A DNA stretch of 64,000 nucleotides. Origin: Alnus glutinosa. Its lineage: Eukaryota > Streptophyta > Magnoliopsida > Fagales > Betulaceae. Under the pieces are notes generated by a model that was not told the DNA's origin, searched no databases, and worked only from the letters and a program-made list of their open reading frames with translations. Position numbers and translations under genes: made by a program. Positions within the stretch are counted from its first letter, which is position 1, and each line of letters starts with the position of its first letter. The stretch covers positions 632,501 through 696,500 of the forward strand of contig NC_084899.1 in NCBI RefSeq assembly GCF_958979055.1. Direction: 5' to 3'. Below, piece by piece: positions 23,739 through 35,848 of the stretch.

Positions 23739-26629
23739 ATGGCTGCTCCGTCGGGTTCCTCTTCGTCGGTGCCGTCGCTGCCCCCACCACGTCCAAAGTC
23801 GCCGCCGGAGTATCCAGATTTATATGGGAAGCGCCGTGAAACGGCCAAGGTCCAGATGCTTGAAAGAGAGATTGGTTTTCTTGAGGTGATTTAGTTAGAT
23901 TTTGTTCAGTTGTGATTAATATTTATCAGTAAATGGGCTAATTTGGTTTGTTAAATGTATTGCTAATGCTTCTTAATCTCAAGGCATTGTAAACGAGGCC
24001 TTGGAAATGTTATAGTCAATTGGGATTGGAAGGTTATAGCTCTTTTCTCCTGCTTTGATCTGTTTTAGTACACACACGTAAAGGTTTTTGGTATTTAATC
24101 TGAGGGGGGATATGAATTTTATGGGATCAATTTGAAGAGTAAGAAGAAAACTTTCATTCATATATAATAGTCAACATTGTTGGAATATACAGATTTTGAC
24201 CTAATCTACATATTGGGAATGTTTTCTTGAAGATGGAGAGAAAAAAAAAATTGGGGTTGGATCGCTTTTGCCCTGATACATTTGTACACGAATTTGCTTG
24301 GCATGGCGTAAAAAGTATACCTTTTTGCTAATTGAAGTGGTGAAAGCTGACATTAGACATCATTAAAGGCAGTTGTTACTGTTTAGCAACCTCGGACCCT
24401 GTAAACACCTGATGCTATATTCCTGGCCATCTTCCACACTTGAGGCTCCATGTTTTTAATTCAACAGGTTTATTTTAAGAACTTTATCCCAAGCATCAAA
24501 TCCCCACCATTCACTGTTTAAACATCATAAAGGACGAACTCTAGACATGAGTTCTGCATAATGTTTGAGCAGCAGAGACCAATTAATGGGACTTTGCTAT
24601 TTTGATCAAACCTTATTTTCTATGGCCCTACATTAGGTTTACATATTTGAAATCCATTAGTTTAACTCTGTTTGCACTCATATTGGAATTATTGGTAACA
24701 ATGAGATGTCGTGCAAGTTTAGATTGAACCTAACAGAACACCATGAAAATGTGACTGATGCTAGAATATTCATCTTATGTAGTTTTTGAATTCAGTAACT
24801 ACCTCCCAAGTTTCTAATTCCTATCATAAATTTTGAACAAAGACAAGTTTCAGCAAAATTTATCAATTAACTAGCTTTTCATATTTATGGATGGGCAAAA
24901 ATGTACTGAGAATTTTGCTGTGAGCAGGAGGAATTAAAATCCATTCAAAGCCTTCAACCTGCTTCTAGATGCTGCAAAGAGTATGTTTAATTTTGCAATT
25001 TTGCTTGTTAAGCATTTAGTTTACCAATTTAGTCATATAGAAGGGTTTCATTATTTAAAATTTTTCTATTGATTGTTTGAACATGACCATTTTGCAGGAT
25101 TGCTGATTATGTGGTGGCAAACTCGGATCCCTTTTTACCTACGTAAGAATATTGTTATCTACTCTCTTATAAATTTCAAGGGGATTGTGACGGTTAAATT
25201 TTTTGTTTTAAGCAGAAATCGGAAGAATCGCCGGTCCTGTCGCTTCTGGAAATGGCTATGGTACTATTATCTTATCATTTTGCATTATGTTCTATACATA
25301 TGTAAATGTACTATTTGTGAAGTTATTATTTACCGGAACACTAAATGATGGGCGCAAGAAACAACAGTCATTCACAATTACTACCACATGACTTTAGACT
25401 GTCGCATTTAGAGCAAGGTTTTGATCTTAAATTATGATCCTGGCAATTGTAGCAATGTTGCAATTTGTTTCAACTGCTTGACTTTCATATTACCTTGACA
25501 TTATAACCCATTAATCTTTTTTGTGTATTCACTGTCTGTTCAGTGGAGTGGTTAAGATAAAAATAGGTGTTGTATTCTTTGGATAGTTATATAGGAAAAG
25601 TTATTCTAAATTTTTGGATCCAAACAGCCACTATCCAGTTATGGTATGTGATGCTGCCTTACTTTCTAGATTCTTAAAGACAACGTGAAAAAGTAAGGGA
25701 TTTTTCTTTGGTTCCTTTTTCTGGTCTAATATAATACACAAGTGACAACTTAAATTTCATCTTAGAAAGTAGTTAGATCAGAATCTTGTGAAGAATTCTG
25801 TTTTTTGCAGTATTTATCTTTTCACTAAAGATGAAAATAGGGAAAGTTCCAGGATGCAAGAAACTGATCTCCTTTCTTCTATAGACACTCACTTTTCATG
25901 CTTACCCATGCTTTAAAAGGTTCAGCAAGAAGACATGAATCCTTCTATAAAAATCCAATTTGTTGTGATGAATGATGGGAGGGCCCTGTGCTTTTTATTT
26001 GATCTTGATTTCAATTAATAAAGGTGTGCATGATGAGGCCTATTCTGATCAGAAAATTTCACAGATTGAAACTTTATTCCGGTATTTGTCCCTTATTGGT
26101 GTTTCTGCTCAGATTACTCTTTCACTACACATAACTGATCAGAAAAACAAGCATTTTTTTGTCTGCACCTTAAAAAGCAGAATTTGCCAACTCAGGCCTT
26201 GTGTAAAACCTTGCATATGTAATAGGAGTGGCCTTTTTGTGCAGCAAAATGCCCTGTTTTAACCTCTCTTGGATCTGCTGTTGCTGCTGTACTGGGTGCT
26301 CCCTTCATTTAGAAATGCCACGCTGCTGCTATGACTGCTGTGACTGCAATCTATGTAGCTGTGGTTCCTGCGGCTGCTGTGACTGCAACCCATGTAACAG
26401 TTGTTCCTGTGTTAGTTGTCATTTTCCAAAGTGGCGGTGTTGCTCTTGTCCCCGATCACATTGCTGTAGAAAAGTCTCATGCAGCAGAAAGTGTTGCAAT
26501 CTTCCAACTCCTTCATGCCCAGATTGCTCTTGCTGCATATGGAGATGCTCATGTCCTAAATGTCCGAAGGTACGCCCTTGTTGCTGTTGTACAAAAATCT
26601 GTTGTAACCCTTGCTATCTATGTTACTAG
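23739..26629 (+). CDS. AGG3: Atypical type-C G-protein gamma subunit (AGG3/GS3/DEP1 class)
   Basis: Gamma subunit that pairs with G-beta at the plasma membrane. AGG3 in Arabidopsis and GS3/DEP1 in rice control organ and seed size. Five exons: 23739-23885, 24928-24980, 25098-25142, 25216-25260 and 26245-26629, joining in frame through GT-AG sites to 224 residues. Proline-rich start, then the gamma core [20 protein letters not shown] and EIGFLE, an [16 protein letters not shown] segment and the FWKWL motif. The last exon is a cysteine-rich tail: about 46 Cys in about 128 residues, with [10 protein letters not shown] near the end as in AGG3. A canonical C-terminal CaaX is not apparent (it ends NPCYLCY). 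The tail is compact compared with the longer rice DEP1. The family call is strong; the symbol follows Arabidopsis. Confidence 0.92.
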
Positions 26630-28776
26630 CATATTCATGCAAATTCCATCAGAAGCTTTGTTCTCCAACATGTCATTTTATTTTAAATGCTGTATAAAGT
26701 TTGGAAATATAGAGCGCTATAAGATAGTGTCTTCATATTCGTTACAAATGGACGTCAAATAGATCTATGAAGGAGGTAACAATGTCTTCTACCCTGCATC
26801 CTTCGATCTGTCTTGATGAATGCAATTTTCATATATATATGTATATATATAGATGATATGGATCAATTTTTGTGGTTCATCATGTTAGAACATTAATTGA
26901 AGGATTAAATAAACTATTTCCTATAAGCTTAAAGCTTAACATGGTATTAGGGTCAGATTTTGAGTTCGAAACCCTGCTTCCGTTAGTCACTTTCTATTTT
27001 AGTTAAATATGTCACATGTTAGGCATCATTTATTAGGGCGGGAGCTTGAGTCCATAAGGTTGTTACCTTTATGACTCGGTAGATTCTATGCTTCTTCAGG
27101 GCCTTTGCCCTTTGTTCTCTTTCTATGTTTAGAAACCTTAGGTAGTGCCTTAGACGACAGTCCTGCTCAGGATGAAATGCAGGAGTCCATAATTCAAATT
27201 CAAATGCTGGTCCTACAACAAACCCAATAATTCATGGGAATTATTAGATGGGCAGGCCATATTTTGGATCTTCTAGTGTTTGTCAGATTCATTGTCCTGC
27301 AAAACTGAACCGCAGGATATGAGGAGATGTCTTTTCATTCAGTTCTTCTGCAGGAAGCCATTTGGGTGAATGGTGAAAAAATATTTACCTGAGCTACCGT
27401 ATGAGACCAACTTGTTGTAAATACACGGTCATTATAAGTGGCAGGAGGACTTTATGACTTCTCAGCCCATGCCACAGACTGGTGTCAACCCAATTTTTCT
27501 TCTTCTTTTCTGAGCAAATCAGCAAAACAAGGAAACTGAACAGGCAAAAACAGGAAAAATAATGAGGGAGGGGGTTGGGGCAGTCTAAGAGCACCACCAA
27601 CCGTTTTTGTATAATCTCTTTCATTTCTTAAATATAGGAAAAATCTTTAAAAAATCACAAACATTACAGTTTCCCTCATCATTGGAATGTTACATTGGAT
27701 AACACTTTAGCTTTCGGATACATTATTTTAAAGTAAAAGATCTCTCCTCTATTCTCTCTTATCTTTTTGCCTTTTCATTGGGGATTGTATTGAGATTTTG
27801 TAAAAAATGTGAAGATAGGTAGGGAACTTGTATTTTGTAAAGAAATAATATTTTAATTGAATAGACAAAGATAAGGGAAAATGTTATGAAGTGTATTTGG
27901 ATAGGGAAGAAAAAATAATTTTGTTCCATAAATTTAAGAAAAATCAAAGAGAAGTTGCTGCTAGTCTAAGATCACGCTAGATTCCTGTTAAAGAGTGTGA
28001 AAGAAAGAAGTTAAGAAGCCTTCCAAAAATTCGAATCCCCAAAATTTTTTTTGCCCTAATTCTATTGAATGAGAGAAATTGGACCCTAAGGTGCCCAGGC
28101 AGCCCACCGGCTTGGGGCACCTAGGGTCCAAGACTCTTTTTCTTTTTACCTGTTTGAATTCTATGAGATTCGGGTAGGAAATTTAAGGGGATTTTGATAT
28201 TCCTTCCAAAGGAGGAATTGAAAGCGGCTCAACTACTATAAGCGCAATTTCTCATTCATGGTTTAGAGTGTGTTTAGCACTACGATTTTGCAGATTAAAA
28301 GTGCAATTTTAAACCAGATTGTAAAAAATGTATCGTCTTAAAGCATTTTTTAAAAATTACGATTTAAAAATGTAAAAAATACGCATATTCAAATCTTTGA
28401 CAAAACCCATTTATGATTTTTAAAGGTTAAACTATAATGTTATCAAAATTTTAATAATGTTTTTAAAAATTGAGTTTTCAAATTGCAAGTTTTAAAAGCG
28501 TTGTTTTGAAATTGCAAACTCAATTAGACCCCAAATTTAAAGTGTTTTGAAAGGAAATTCTTCATCTCAGTTTAATCTATCTAAAAATTGATAAGAGGGA
28601 GACTTGAATCAGAGCATGAACAAGAAGCAATTACGCGGGTGATCACTTCAATTTCCCATTTAAAATCGAAGGTGAGTGAGTAATGAGTATAGATTAACTA
28701 GTAATTCTCGACTCTCAAGTGGTCATAACATTCAATGGGTTTCATGATTATTTGGGCCAGGGAATGGCCGAAGGGA
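26630..28776. other. Intergenic with TE debris, no gene seen
   Basis: 3' flank of the G-gamma gene. Around 26890-26990 is a TE-like segment (ACATGGTATTAGGG...TTCGAAACCC), resembling the PBS-proximal or tRNA-like parts of retroelements. A hAT-like MITE lies at 27590-27972, and 28260-28510 resembles a repeat built of GCAATTTTAAA / GATTTTGCA motifs that also occurs near 40520-40710. No supported coding gene. Confidence 0.4.
27590..27972. repeat. hAT-like MITE relative
   Basis: Starts TAAGAGCACCACCAACC and ends AGAAGTTGCTGCTAGTCTAAGA. The interior has paired motifs (TTCTTAAATATAGGAAAAAT on the left, CCATAAATTTAAGAAAAAT on the right) like the copies at 5745 and 52622. No clear 8-bp duplication. 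Confidence 0.4.
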
Positions 28777-28820
28777 CATTGGATCCTCTCCAGTTCATTT
28801 GAACTGGAGAGGATCCAATG
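28777..28820. repeat. Perfect 21-bp inverted repeat with 2-bp loop
   Basis: The arms 28777-28797 and 28800-28820 are exact reverse complements (outer ends CATTGGATCC and GGATCCAATG) around TT. It sits about 165 bp beyond the stop codon of the convergent subtilase gene. Confidence 0.95.
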
Positions 28821-28984
28821 AACTCTTGACTGCCTTTTTCTCATGGCAAAACCAAACACTAAATTCAACGACTTTAGTCATGTCCGATAGAGAGAGAGAG
28901 AGCCGGGGGGCCTTGTTAGCTGCTTTTCTTAGCAAACTGCCAAAAGAGGCGCAAATACATAAAAAGGCAAACCCACAAAACGGC

Positions 28985-31363
28985 TTACGACCTCACCAAC
29001 TGTGTCCATGCAAAAGCAACTGGGCTCCTAACTTGGTACTCGGCGTTGCTCCACACAATATAACCAAAGTCGGACCTGGCCGTTCTGGCTGCACCTTTCT
29101 TGGCCACGAACGTAACCGTGTACCTCTGCTTCTCCCCTACATTCTTAAAAACAAGCCTTTTGGGCTTCACTGCCACCGTCACCATTGCCGGTGCCCTCAC
29201 CGCCGCATCATAGACAGACCCGGCGCCTCCCACATTTGTCAATTCACGAGTGTATCGAACAACCCTTTTGTTTCCAAACACAACCGAGAAGGAAGGGTAA
29301 TTGAGTTCACCAGGGTCGGAAAATTTCCTGGAGCAGTTAACATTAGGGCGCTTGACAATGGCTTGGACGTGTTCAATGGTGTAATCCAGGGAGCACAAGA
29401 AAGCGATGTACTCTTCGGTTGAGATATCGTATATGAGACCCGGAGAGAGGGCTTTATGGGGATCTACATGCCCGGCTCCGTGCGCCCATGGATCGGAAAA
29501 TGCACCTCCTGCAGCGTCCCGGAGAGGGGATTTGGCGTTGTCTTGCGTGTAGGCAGTCGTCATTAGCGCAGATTTGATTGCGCTTGGACTCCAATCCGGA
29601 TGGGCTGCTTTTAGCAATGCTGCCAATCCACTGATGTGCGGGCAAGACATTGATGTACCTACCATTTTCAAAGCACATAAATGTGAGAAACTGATTCATA
29701 GTTGCTTTGTTGTAAGAATCTAGCCGTTGGAAATACCTGACATGATGTTGAATTGGGTCTTCCTTGTGTCCTTCTCCAACCCCGTGGGCCCAACCGCGTC
29801 TGACCAAGCCGCCAAGATGTTAACCCCAGGCCCAATCACATCCGGCTTCAAGATCTGCGGAGTCACCAGATTGGGCCCTCTCGAACTGAACGCCGCCACC
29901 ACCGGTGATGGTCGTACGTCCAACACGGTCCCTCCGAAGCTCAGCAGCGCCGTCGGATTCGGGTCCGACCGCACGTACTCCCTGATCATATCCCCGGCCT
30001 TCTTCCCCACCGCTACGGCCGGTAACAGATGACTGTCAGCCACCAATTCCTCACCGCTGACCGCCGTGTTCGCGAGTATCATCCCCACCCCACCCGCGTC
30101 GCGTACAACGGCTCCTTTCTCCACGCGTGCGTTTATCCCTCTGTCACACACCACCACATTCCCACGCACGAACTCCGGTCCAAGCGAACCGGGCAGGCAC
30201 ATGCTGCTCGAACTGTTATTCCCCTTGTCGTATACCAAACCGACCGGTTTATTTCCCATTCCTTGCCCACTGTAAAGAGAAACTCCAGTTACCCGGTTCT
30301 TGCTTCCGAGTACGGCGTAAGCCGGGAAATCCCGGTCCAGAGTCCCGGCCCCGACCGTCATGATCCACGGGGCCACATTGGCCAACGAGGCCCTACTGGG
30401 CCCACTGTTTCCGGCAGAGCAAGAGACGAAAATGCCCCTCTCCATGGCTGCGAACGCTCCGATGGCGATTGTGTCACGGAAGTACGGGGCAGACCCGCCG
30501 CCGAGAGAGAGCGAGAGCACGTCGACGCCATCGGAGATGGCCCGATCTATGCCGGCAAGAATGTCGGCCCCGAAGCACCCGATGCTCCAGCAGACTTTGT
30601 AGGCGGCGACGCGAGCATGGGTGGCCATGCCACGCGCCGTCCCGGTCGCGTATCCCAGGAGGCTGGCATTGGCGACGTGTGACCCCGCGGCCGTGCTGGC
30701 TGTGTGAGTCCCATGGCCGTCTCGGTCCCGAGGCGACTCGGCCTCTCGGGACTTCTTCAAGTAGCTGCTACCGGAGGCCATGTGGTAGCCCTTGGAGAAG
30801 CTCCGAGCCCCGATGAGCTTCTTGTTACAAACGGAGCGGCTGAAATCGGGTCCAGATTCACACTCGCCGCGCCACCGGCTCGGGATCTCGGGCATTCCGG
30901 AGTCGTCGAAGCTCTTGGACTCAGGCCAGACCCCAGTATCGAGCAGGCCAACGATAACGTCGTGAGATGCTTGGTCGAGGTCCTGGGTGTTGTGACCAGC
31001 CCAGAGGCCGGAATCGGTGTCTAGGCCCAGAAACTCGGGGGTACGAGTAGTGTGGAGGGTGTAGACCGTGTCCTCGTAAACGCCGAGGACGGATTCGGAT
31101 CGGCGCAGCGATTCGACTTGGTCGGGATCGAGTGAGGCCGCGAAGCCATGGTACGCGGTAGTGTAGGCGTAGAGGAGAGAGTCAGAGGTGGTGGAGGAGG
31201 AGAGGGATTGGAGGCTGGCGGAGTACCAGTCATGGTGTGTAGCGAAGGAGGAGGGCTTGTCCTGATGTCTCATCTGAACGAGGTAAATTTGCTTGCCCGT
31301 GACTGAGGCCCATTGTAGAAGAAGAAGGAGAGGAAAGAGCCTGAACAAGGCGACGGAGTCCAT
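28985..31363 (-). CDS. SBT1.8: Subtilisin-like serine protease, SBT1.8-like
   Basis: Secreted plant subtilase (peptidase S8). Two exons, 31363-29737 and 29658-28985, encode 766 residues, the usual length. Order: signal peptide (about 1-23); I9 inhibitor prodomain (about 26-104); mature protein from about [10 protein letters not shown] (105); catalytic Asp in DTGVWPES (D142), His in DGHGTHTAS (H217), oxyanion Asn in SAGNSG (N319), PA-domain insertion, Ser in GTSMSCPH (S545); and a fibronectin III-like C-terminal domain ending [14 protein letters not shown]. Similarity in memory is highest to Arabidopsis SBT1.8. The 78-bp intron splits the Gly codon two residues before the catalytic Ser, unlike most SBT1 genes, which I recall as intronless. 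Coding DNA is strongly G+C-rich relative to flanks, giving many long antisense frames that are not genes. Confidence 0.94.
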
Positions 31364-32373
31364 TGGGTCAGTGATCTGAGAGTGAGAGGCGCAGTGAGAG
31401 AGCGTGTATTAGTTAAAAGGGTGAGAGATGGACAGTCGCTGGCGACTGTCAGAGGGGATTAGAAGGGAGGGAAAGACTCGTGTCGGGTTTTGTAGGCGTT
31501 TCTTTATTTTTATAGAACTGGGCACGTTATTTGTTTTTATTACTTCCTAGCCACCCACCCTTTTTGGTGAATAACTGAATATTTTCTTTAACCGTTCCTC
31601 TGCCATTGGAGTTACGATGGCCCATTGGCTGAGTGGCATGGCTGAGTTTGGCCCACCAAGGGCTTTAATCTTTTTCTTTTTTTAATATATAGGATGAAGA
31701 GAATAATACTTTTATTTTATTTTTTTTTGATACCGAATAATACTCTTATTAGTTATTTGGGGTAAAAAGAAAACTTTAAAAAAAAATGATTAAATTAGTT
31801 CATAGAGTTTGACCTTATAACAAATAAATCCCTGAAATTGTCAACTAAATCTTTGTGATATAACTATCAAAACAATCCATCAAAATAAATCTCGTCTTTT
31901 TTTTTTTAGACAAAACATTTATAAAATTACTTTTTTTATTTTTTTATTTTTTTAAACTACGAACACCGGTGCTTAAAGATTTGTTGTTGGTTTGGGCAGT
32001 CCAGGGTCCGTGACTTTTATGGCCAATAAAAACAAAAAAAACGTATGATCAAATAATATTTGAATATAAAAAGGAGCAGAAAAAGTACCTGATTTTTGGG
32101 GGGCAACGCTTCATAATTAATTATACGCAAGTGCAGAGTAGGAAGAAGAAGAAGAAGAAGAAGAAAAAAAAAGGAAATTGAAAGCAACCGCACCAAATTG
32201 GTGGTTTTTTTACGAGTAAAAATTTGTTTTATGTAGGCCTCTTCTGAATGCAACTCGTCCTCTCAAGTCTCATCACATTGTTCCCTTGTTTTAATTGAGA
32301 TATTGCCTATACACCCATACCTTTTTTTACCCCTTTGCTGGACATGTGAATATGTGTCGGAGGGGAAGCTGTA

Positions 32374-32468
<95 letters not shown>

Positions 32469-33104
32469 AGGTGCCTTTGTCTTTATCAAGCAAATGGCTA
32501 CTCTAGACAGCTGGAGACGCGTTATTTGTAAGGTCCACCAACATACCTTCATGGTCATCTGGTTATCTTTGCCTGATCAGAATTCTCTACAATCGATAAT
32601 TTTTGTTATTATTTCTATCGCTCTCCTCTTTGCATAAACATACTCTTTACTCGAGCAAGCAAAGCCCCTCTCACAACCCTTTCTATAAATTTTTTTCAAA
32701 TCGGTTTGTAAAAAATTTCATATAATCCATATATAAAAAAAGTGACATGTGTCATTTAAACATGTGAAAAACACATATTCTTTGTCAATTGAATGGGAAA
32801 ATCTTGCCCCAATCTTGTTGACGTAAGAACTCCTCTGCCACAGAGAGAAAGTGTTATGGTATGCTTTATCCCACTTTGCTTGTTTTGCTAAAAGGGTCTT
32901 CCTTTTTGCTTGATTTTGCGCATGGGCTTCTTCTGCACATATCTCAACTTCACCACAATGTTTGTCATCAATAATGTTGGAAAAACCGTAAATAATGATA
33001 GTTGTAACGACATCAACATTCGACACAACAATAATAACGATAAAGATGGTGGGTGGGGGGGTACTAATGTGATGGTAGAGACGGACTAATTTCGAACCAT
33101 GTCT
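31364..33104. other. Promoter side of the subtilase gene and A+T-rich spacer
   Basis: 31364-31600 is the likely leader and promoter of the minus-strand subtilase gene. The rest is A+T-rich with a GAA repeat near 32140-32165 and a long AT microsatellite. No gene seen. Confidence 0.4.
32381..32466. repeat. (AT)43 microsatellite
   Basis: Uninterrupted AT tract of 86 bp, preceded by a short interrupted TATATATGT piece. The apparent (IY)n open frames on both strands are artefacts of this repeat. Confidence 0.97.
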
Positions 33105-33113
33105 AAAAATAAA

Positions 33114-33632
33114 GGGAGAACTTACTTATAAATTTCTTGAATTTTTATCCATTTTGAAATAAGGTTTCTAGACTTTAAAACATCTCAATTTAAGATATCT
33201 ATTTTTCAGAAAGTTTTAATTTTAGTTTCCCGTAATAATTTTTTGTTAAATCTTATCAAAATTCTCACAAAACCACTCAATTTTTTTTTATTTTTTTTTT
33301 TTAAGGAGAGAGTGTGCTAAACTATTAGCAGGAGATGGGGTGAGGAATAAAGACTGATATAAGGGAGGATTGGAGTTGTTATTATTTTTGATAAATCATA
33401 ATCGAAAGACAAGAAATGCAAATTCCGTAAAATTCTAACTAACACTTAAATCTTTGCATTTTTTTTTTTTTTTTTTTTTTGAGAATTTTGACAGAATTTA
33501 ACGTAAAATTCTAACGGAGAACTGTGATTGAAATTTTTTGAAAAACATATACCATAAATTGAGACGTTTTAAAGTTTAAGTACATTTTTTTTTAAATTGA
33601 AGAAAGTTTAAGGTTATAAATGAAGTTTTTCC
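33114..33632. mobile_element. Mutator-like MITE with perfect 9-bp duplication
   Basis: A 519-bp non-coding element flanked by AAAAATAAA at 33105-33113 and 33633-33641. Ends: left GGGAGAACTTACTTATAAAT, right reversed GGAAAAACTTCATTTATAAC. Inverted similarity continues inward (CTTTAAAACATCTCAATTTA on the left, reversed CTTTAAAACGTCTCAATTTA on the right). The long inverted arms and 9-bp duplication indicate Mutator ancestry. Confidence 0.78.
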
Positions 33633-33641
33633 AAAAATAAA

Positions 33642-33801
33642 TTGGTAATTTTATAATTTTAAGCCGTCTCTAATTTATTGAAGTAAATTATAAGCTCTCA
33701 TCTCAATTGTATTTGCAATCGGAGATAAACTCATAAGGAATTAAATTCTCTCATTAATTGCCCACTACCTCCAACTCATTCGTGTAAGGAAGTGAAATTA
33801 A
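33642..33801. other. Spacer
   Basis: Short A+T-rich spacer between two mobile elements. Nothing recognised. Confidence 0.3.
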
Positions 33802-34922
33802 GCCTAAAAGGGGCGTTCCCTTGGTTTAGAAAACATCAAACAGGAAGACCCCTTTACACTAGGCGACTTTAACTAAAGAGCCTAAGAGAGAGAGAGCTTG
33901 AGCATTGTTGTGTTGGGGAGGGAGGCTTTACGCCACCCTCCTCCTGAAGCTGGTTTTTCCTATCCTCTCAAAGGCTATGGTGGTTTTTTTGGCCTTCCCT
34001 GGTGTGTACCAGTGGAAGCTAGGAGTCTCCTAGCCTCTAGGGCTGTGGAGTTTTGTTCTCCCACTTATTCCGGTGGTGGCTGTTGTTTTCCTTCTAACTT
34101 TTGAGCTATGGAGTTTTTTCATTTCTGTTGCTTTCTTTTTTTGGCTTTTATGGCAAAAGCTACACTAGCAATTGGTTGAGGGGAGCGATCGTTCGTGGTG
34201 CTTCTGGCAAAGGTATTGTCTGGGCGTACAAATTTTGAGGATATCTTTGGAGCTAGATCAGTGATCTTCAGGGGGGTTTTTTTTTTTTATCAACACGTGT
34301 TCTTCCTCTTTCGTGATGGTCGTCGGCTTCCTCCGGGTCGGTCGTGTCAAGCCACAACTGTGGTGGTCCCTCCTGCTCGGCACGTGGCCAGCACGCACCA
34401 GGGAGATTTCTCCTGCAGGAGTGGCGCGTGAGGGCCACAGCCTGTCGTTCTGGTGGTGGTTGATGGAGATCGGTGGTTTTGGACGTCGTCCGCTTCTGAA
34501 GGGCTTTTGAAGAGCACGCGCCAACTCCGATGACGGCGCGTGTCCTACACGCGCCGTTTCCGGTGACAACGCTCTCCAACGCTGGTTGTTTATGTGGTTT
34601 TTGTTTTGTGTTATTCCTTTGTTTCTCTGGTCACAGTTTGTCTTTGTAATACTCAAATTTGTACTGGACCATTTGTTGGCATGTTGCTAGATTGGCCATC
34701 TTTTCTTTTTATAGTGTGCGTTATTGTAAAGAGATGCTTAAACGGAGTCCTTGTATTGTTTCTATGTTGTTTAGATAGCTGTTTTTTAAGTCAGATCCTT
34801 CTAACTTATGATGTAGGGGATCTTATACATCTTTGTCGTGTAATTGCCTTCGGGCTTTTCAGCAATACATAGTAGCACATGCTGCATGTTCGAAAAAAAA
34901 GCCTAAAAGGGACCGTTGCCTT
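33802..34922 (+). mobile_element. Non-autonomous non-LTR (LINE/SINE-like) insertion with A-tail
   Basis: The sequence GCCTAAAAGGGGCGTTCCC at 33802 recurs imperfectly at 34901 (GCCTAAAAGGGACCGTTGCC), the second copy immediately after an A8 run (34893-34900). That is the arrangement expected of target-primed reverse transcription, with duplications of about 20 bp. The roughly 1.08-kb insert is G/T-rich with a 3' region TTTGTAATACTC...CAATACAT like plant LINE 3' ends. It encodes no recognisable reverse transcriptase. The left boundary of the element proper is approximate. Confidence 0.5.
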
Positions 34923-35158
34923 TCAAGTTGGAAAGCTCGCACCGCCTTCAATATGGGTACCTTCCGCGATGGCCCTTGCCTTAGAGCCTCACCTACCAAA
35001 AAAAAAAAAAAACCTTATTAAAGGCAAATAACCTTTCATCTCATGTACGTGTTAAATTAGGTCTGTACAAATAGTTACGGTTAGTCATTATTGACTAAAA
35101 TTGCTAACCGCAACTACCTAAACCAGTTATTCAATTTTAACAACCACAACTGCTCCGC

Positions 35159-35848
35159 TTAGAGTATCTCCAGCAATAAAAGTTATAATAGCTGTTGAAA
35201 AAGTACACAACTCTTTGCTTTAGTTACTATTTTTTCTATATTCTTTCCAACATATTCTATATTATACTCTCTACTTTTATTTAAATATTATTTTCCATTC
35301 TTTTTTATTTATTTATTATTTTTTTCTCCTCATCCTCTGCCAGAAAACCCAAAGAATTACTGGAAATCACAAAAACTACCGTTAAACATCACAAACCCAC
35401 CAGAAACTCGCTGGAGACGATCACCCAGTACCAGAAAACACCACAAAGTCATTGGAAAGTCATGAAACCCACTGGTAATGGCCAGACCTTGCCAAAAACG
35501 AGTAGATAGCGCCAGAAAACAAAACAAAAGGCTGTCATAGACTCAGAAATCACTGATAATTTTTAGATTTCAATGAAAAACCACCGAGCACCACTGCCTT
35601 CCGTTGTTGTCGATCAGAGAGGGACGAAGAGGGAGAGATGGAGAAAGAGAGAGAGAGAGAGAAAAAAAAATATTAATAAAAAAAGTTTTAACTGATGAAC
35701 AATGCATAGGCAACATTGCCTATTCACTGTTCACGTGTTAGGAAAAAAAAATGCTAAACTAACTATCTTGCTGGAGAAGAAAAAATGTTTATAATAGTCA
35801 AATTTAACTATTTTAATTAAAGTAGCAAGTCTGTTGGAGATGCTCTTA
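35159..35848. mobile_element. hAT-like MITE (TAGAGCATCTCCA ends)
   Basis: The left terminus TTAGAGTATCTCCAGCA matches the reversed right terminus TAAGAGCATCTCCAACA, the end sequence typical of plant hAT MITEs. The 690-bp interior is non-coding, with a CCAGAAAA.C CACC..GAAA patch and a GA tract near 35650. An 8-bp duplication is not clear. Confidence 0.6.

Noticed and set aside
26331-26762. 143-codon frame overlapping the Cys-rich exon
   Set aside because: Alternate reading of TGY repeats giving Val/Ala low complexity; the in-frame Cys tail matches the G-gamma family and joins upstream exons.
28799-31233. Many long frames antisense to the subtilase gene
   Set aside because: They are shadows of a G+C-rich coding region; the minus-strand subtilase explains the sequence fully.
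32263-32637. Isoleucine-tyrosine repeat proteins on both strands
   Set aside because: Translation of the (AT)43 microsatellite.
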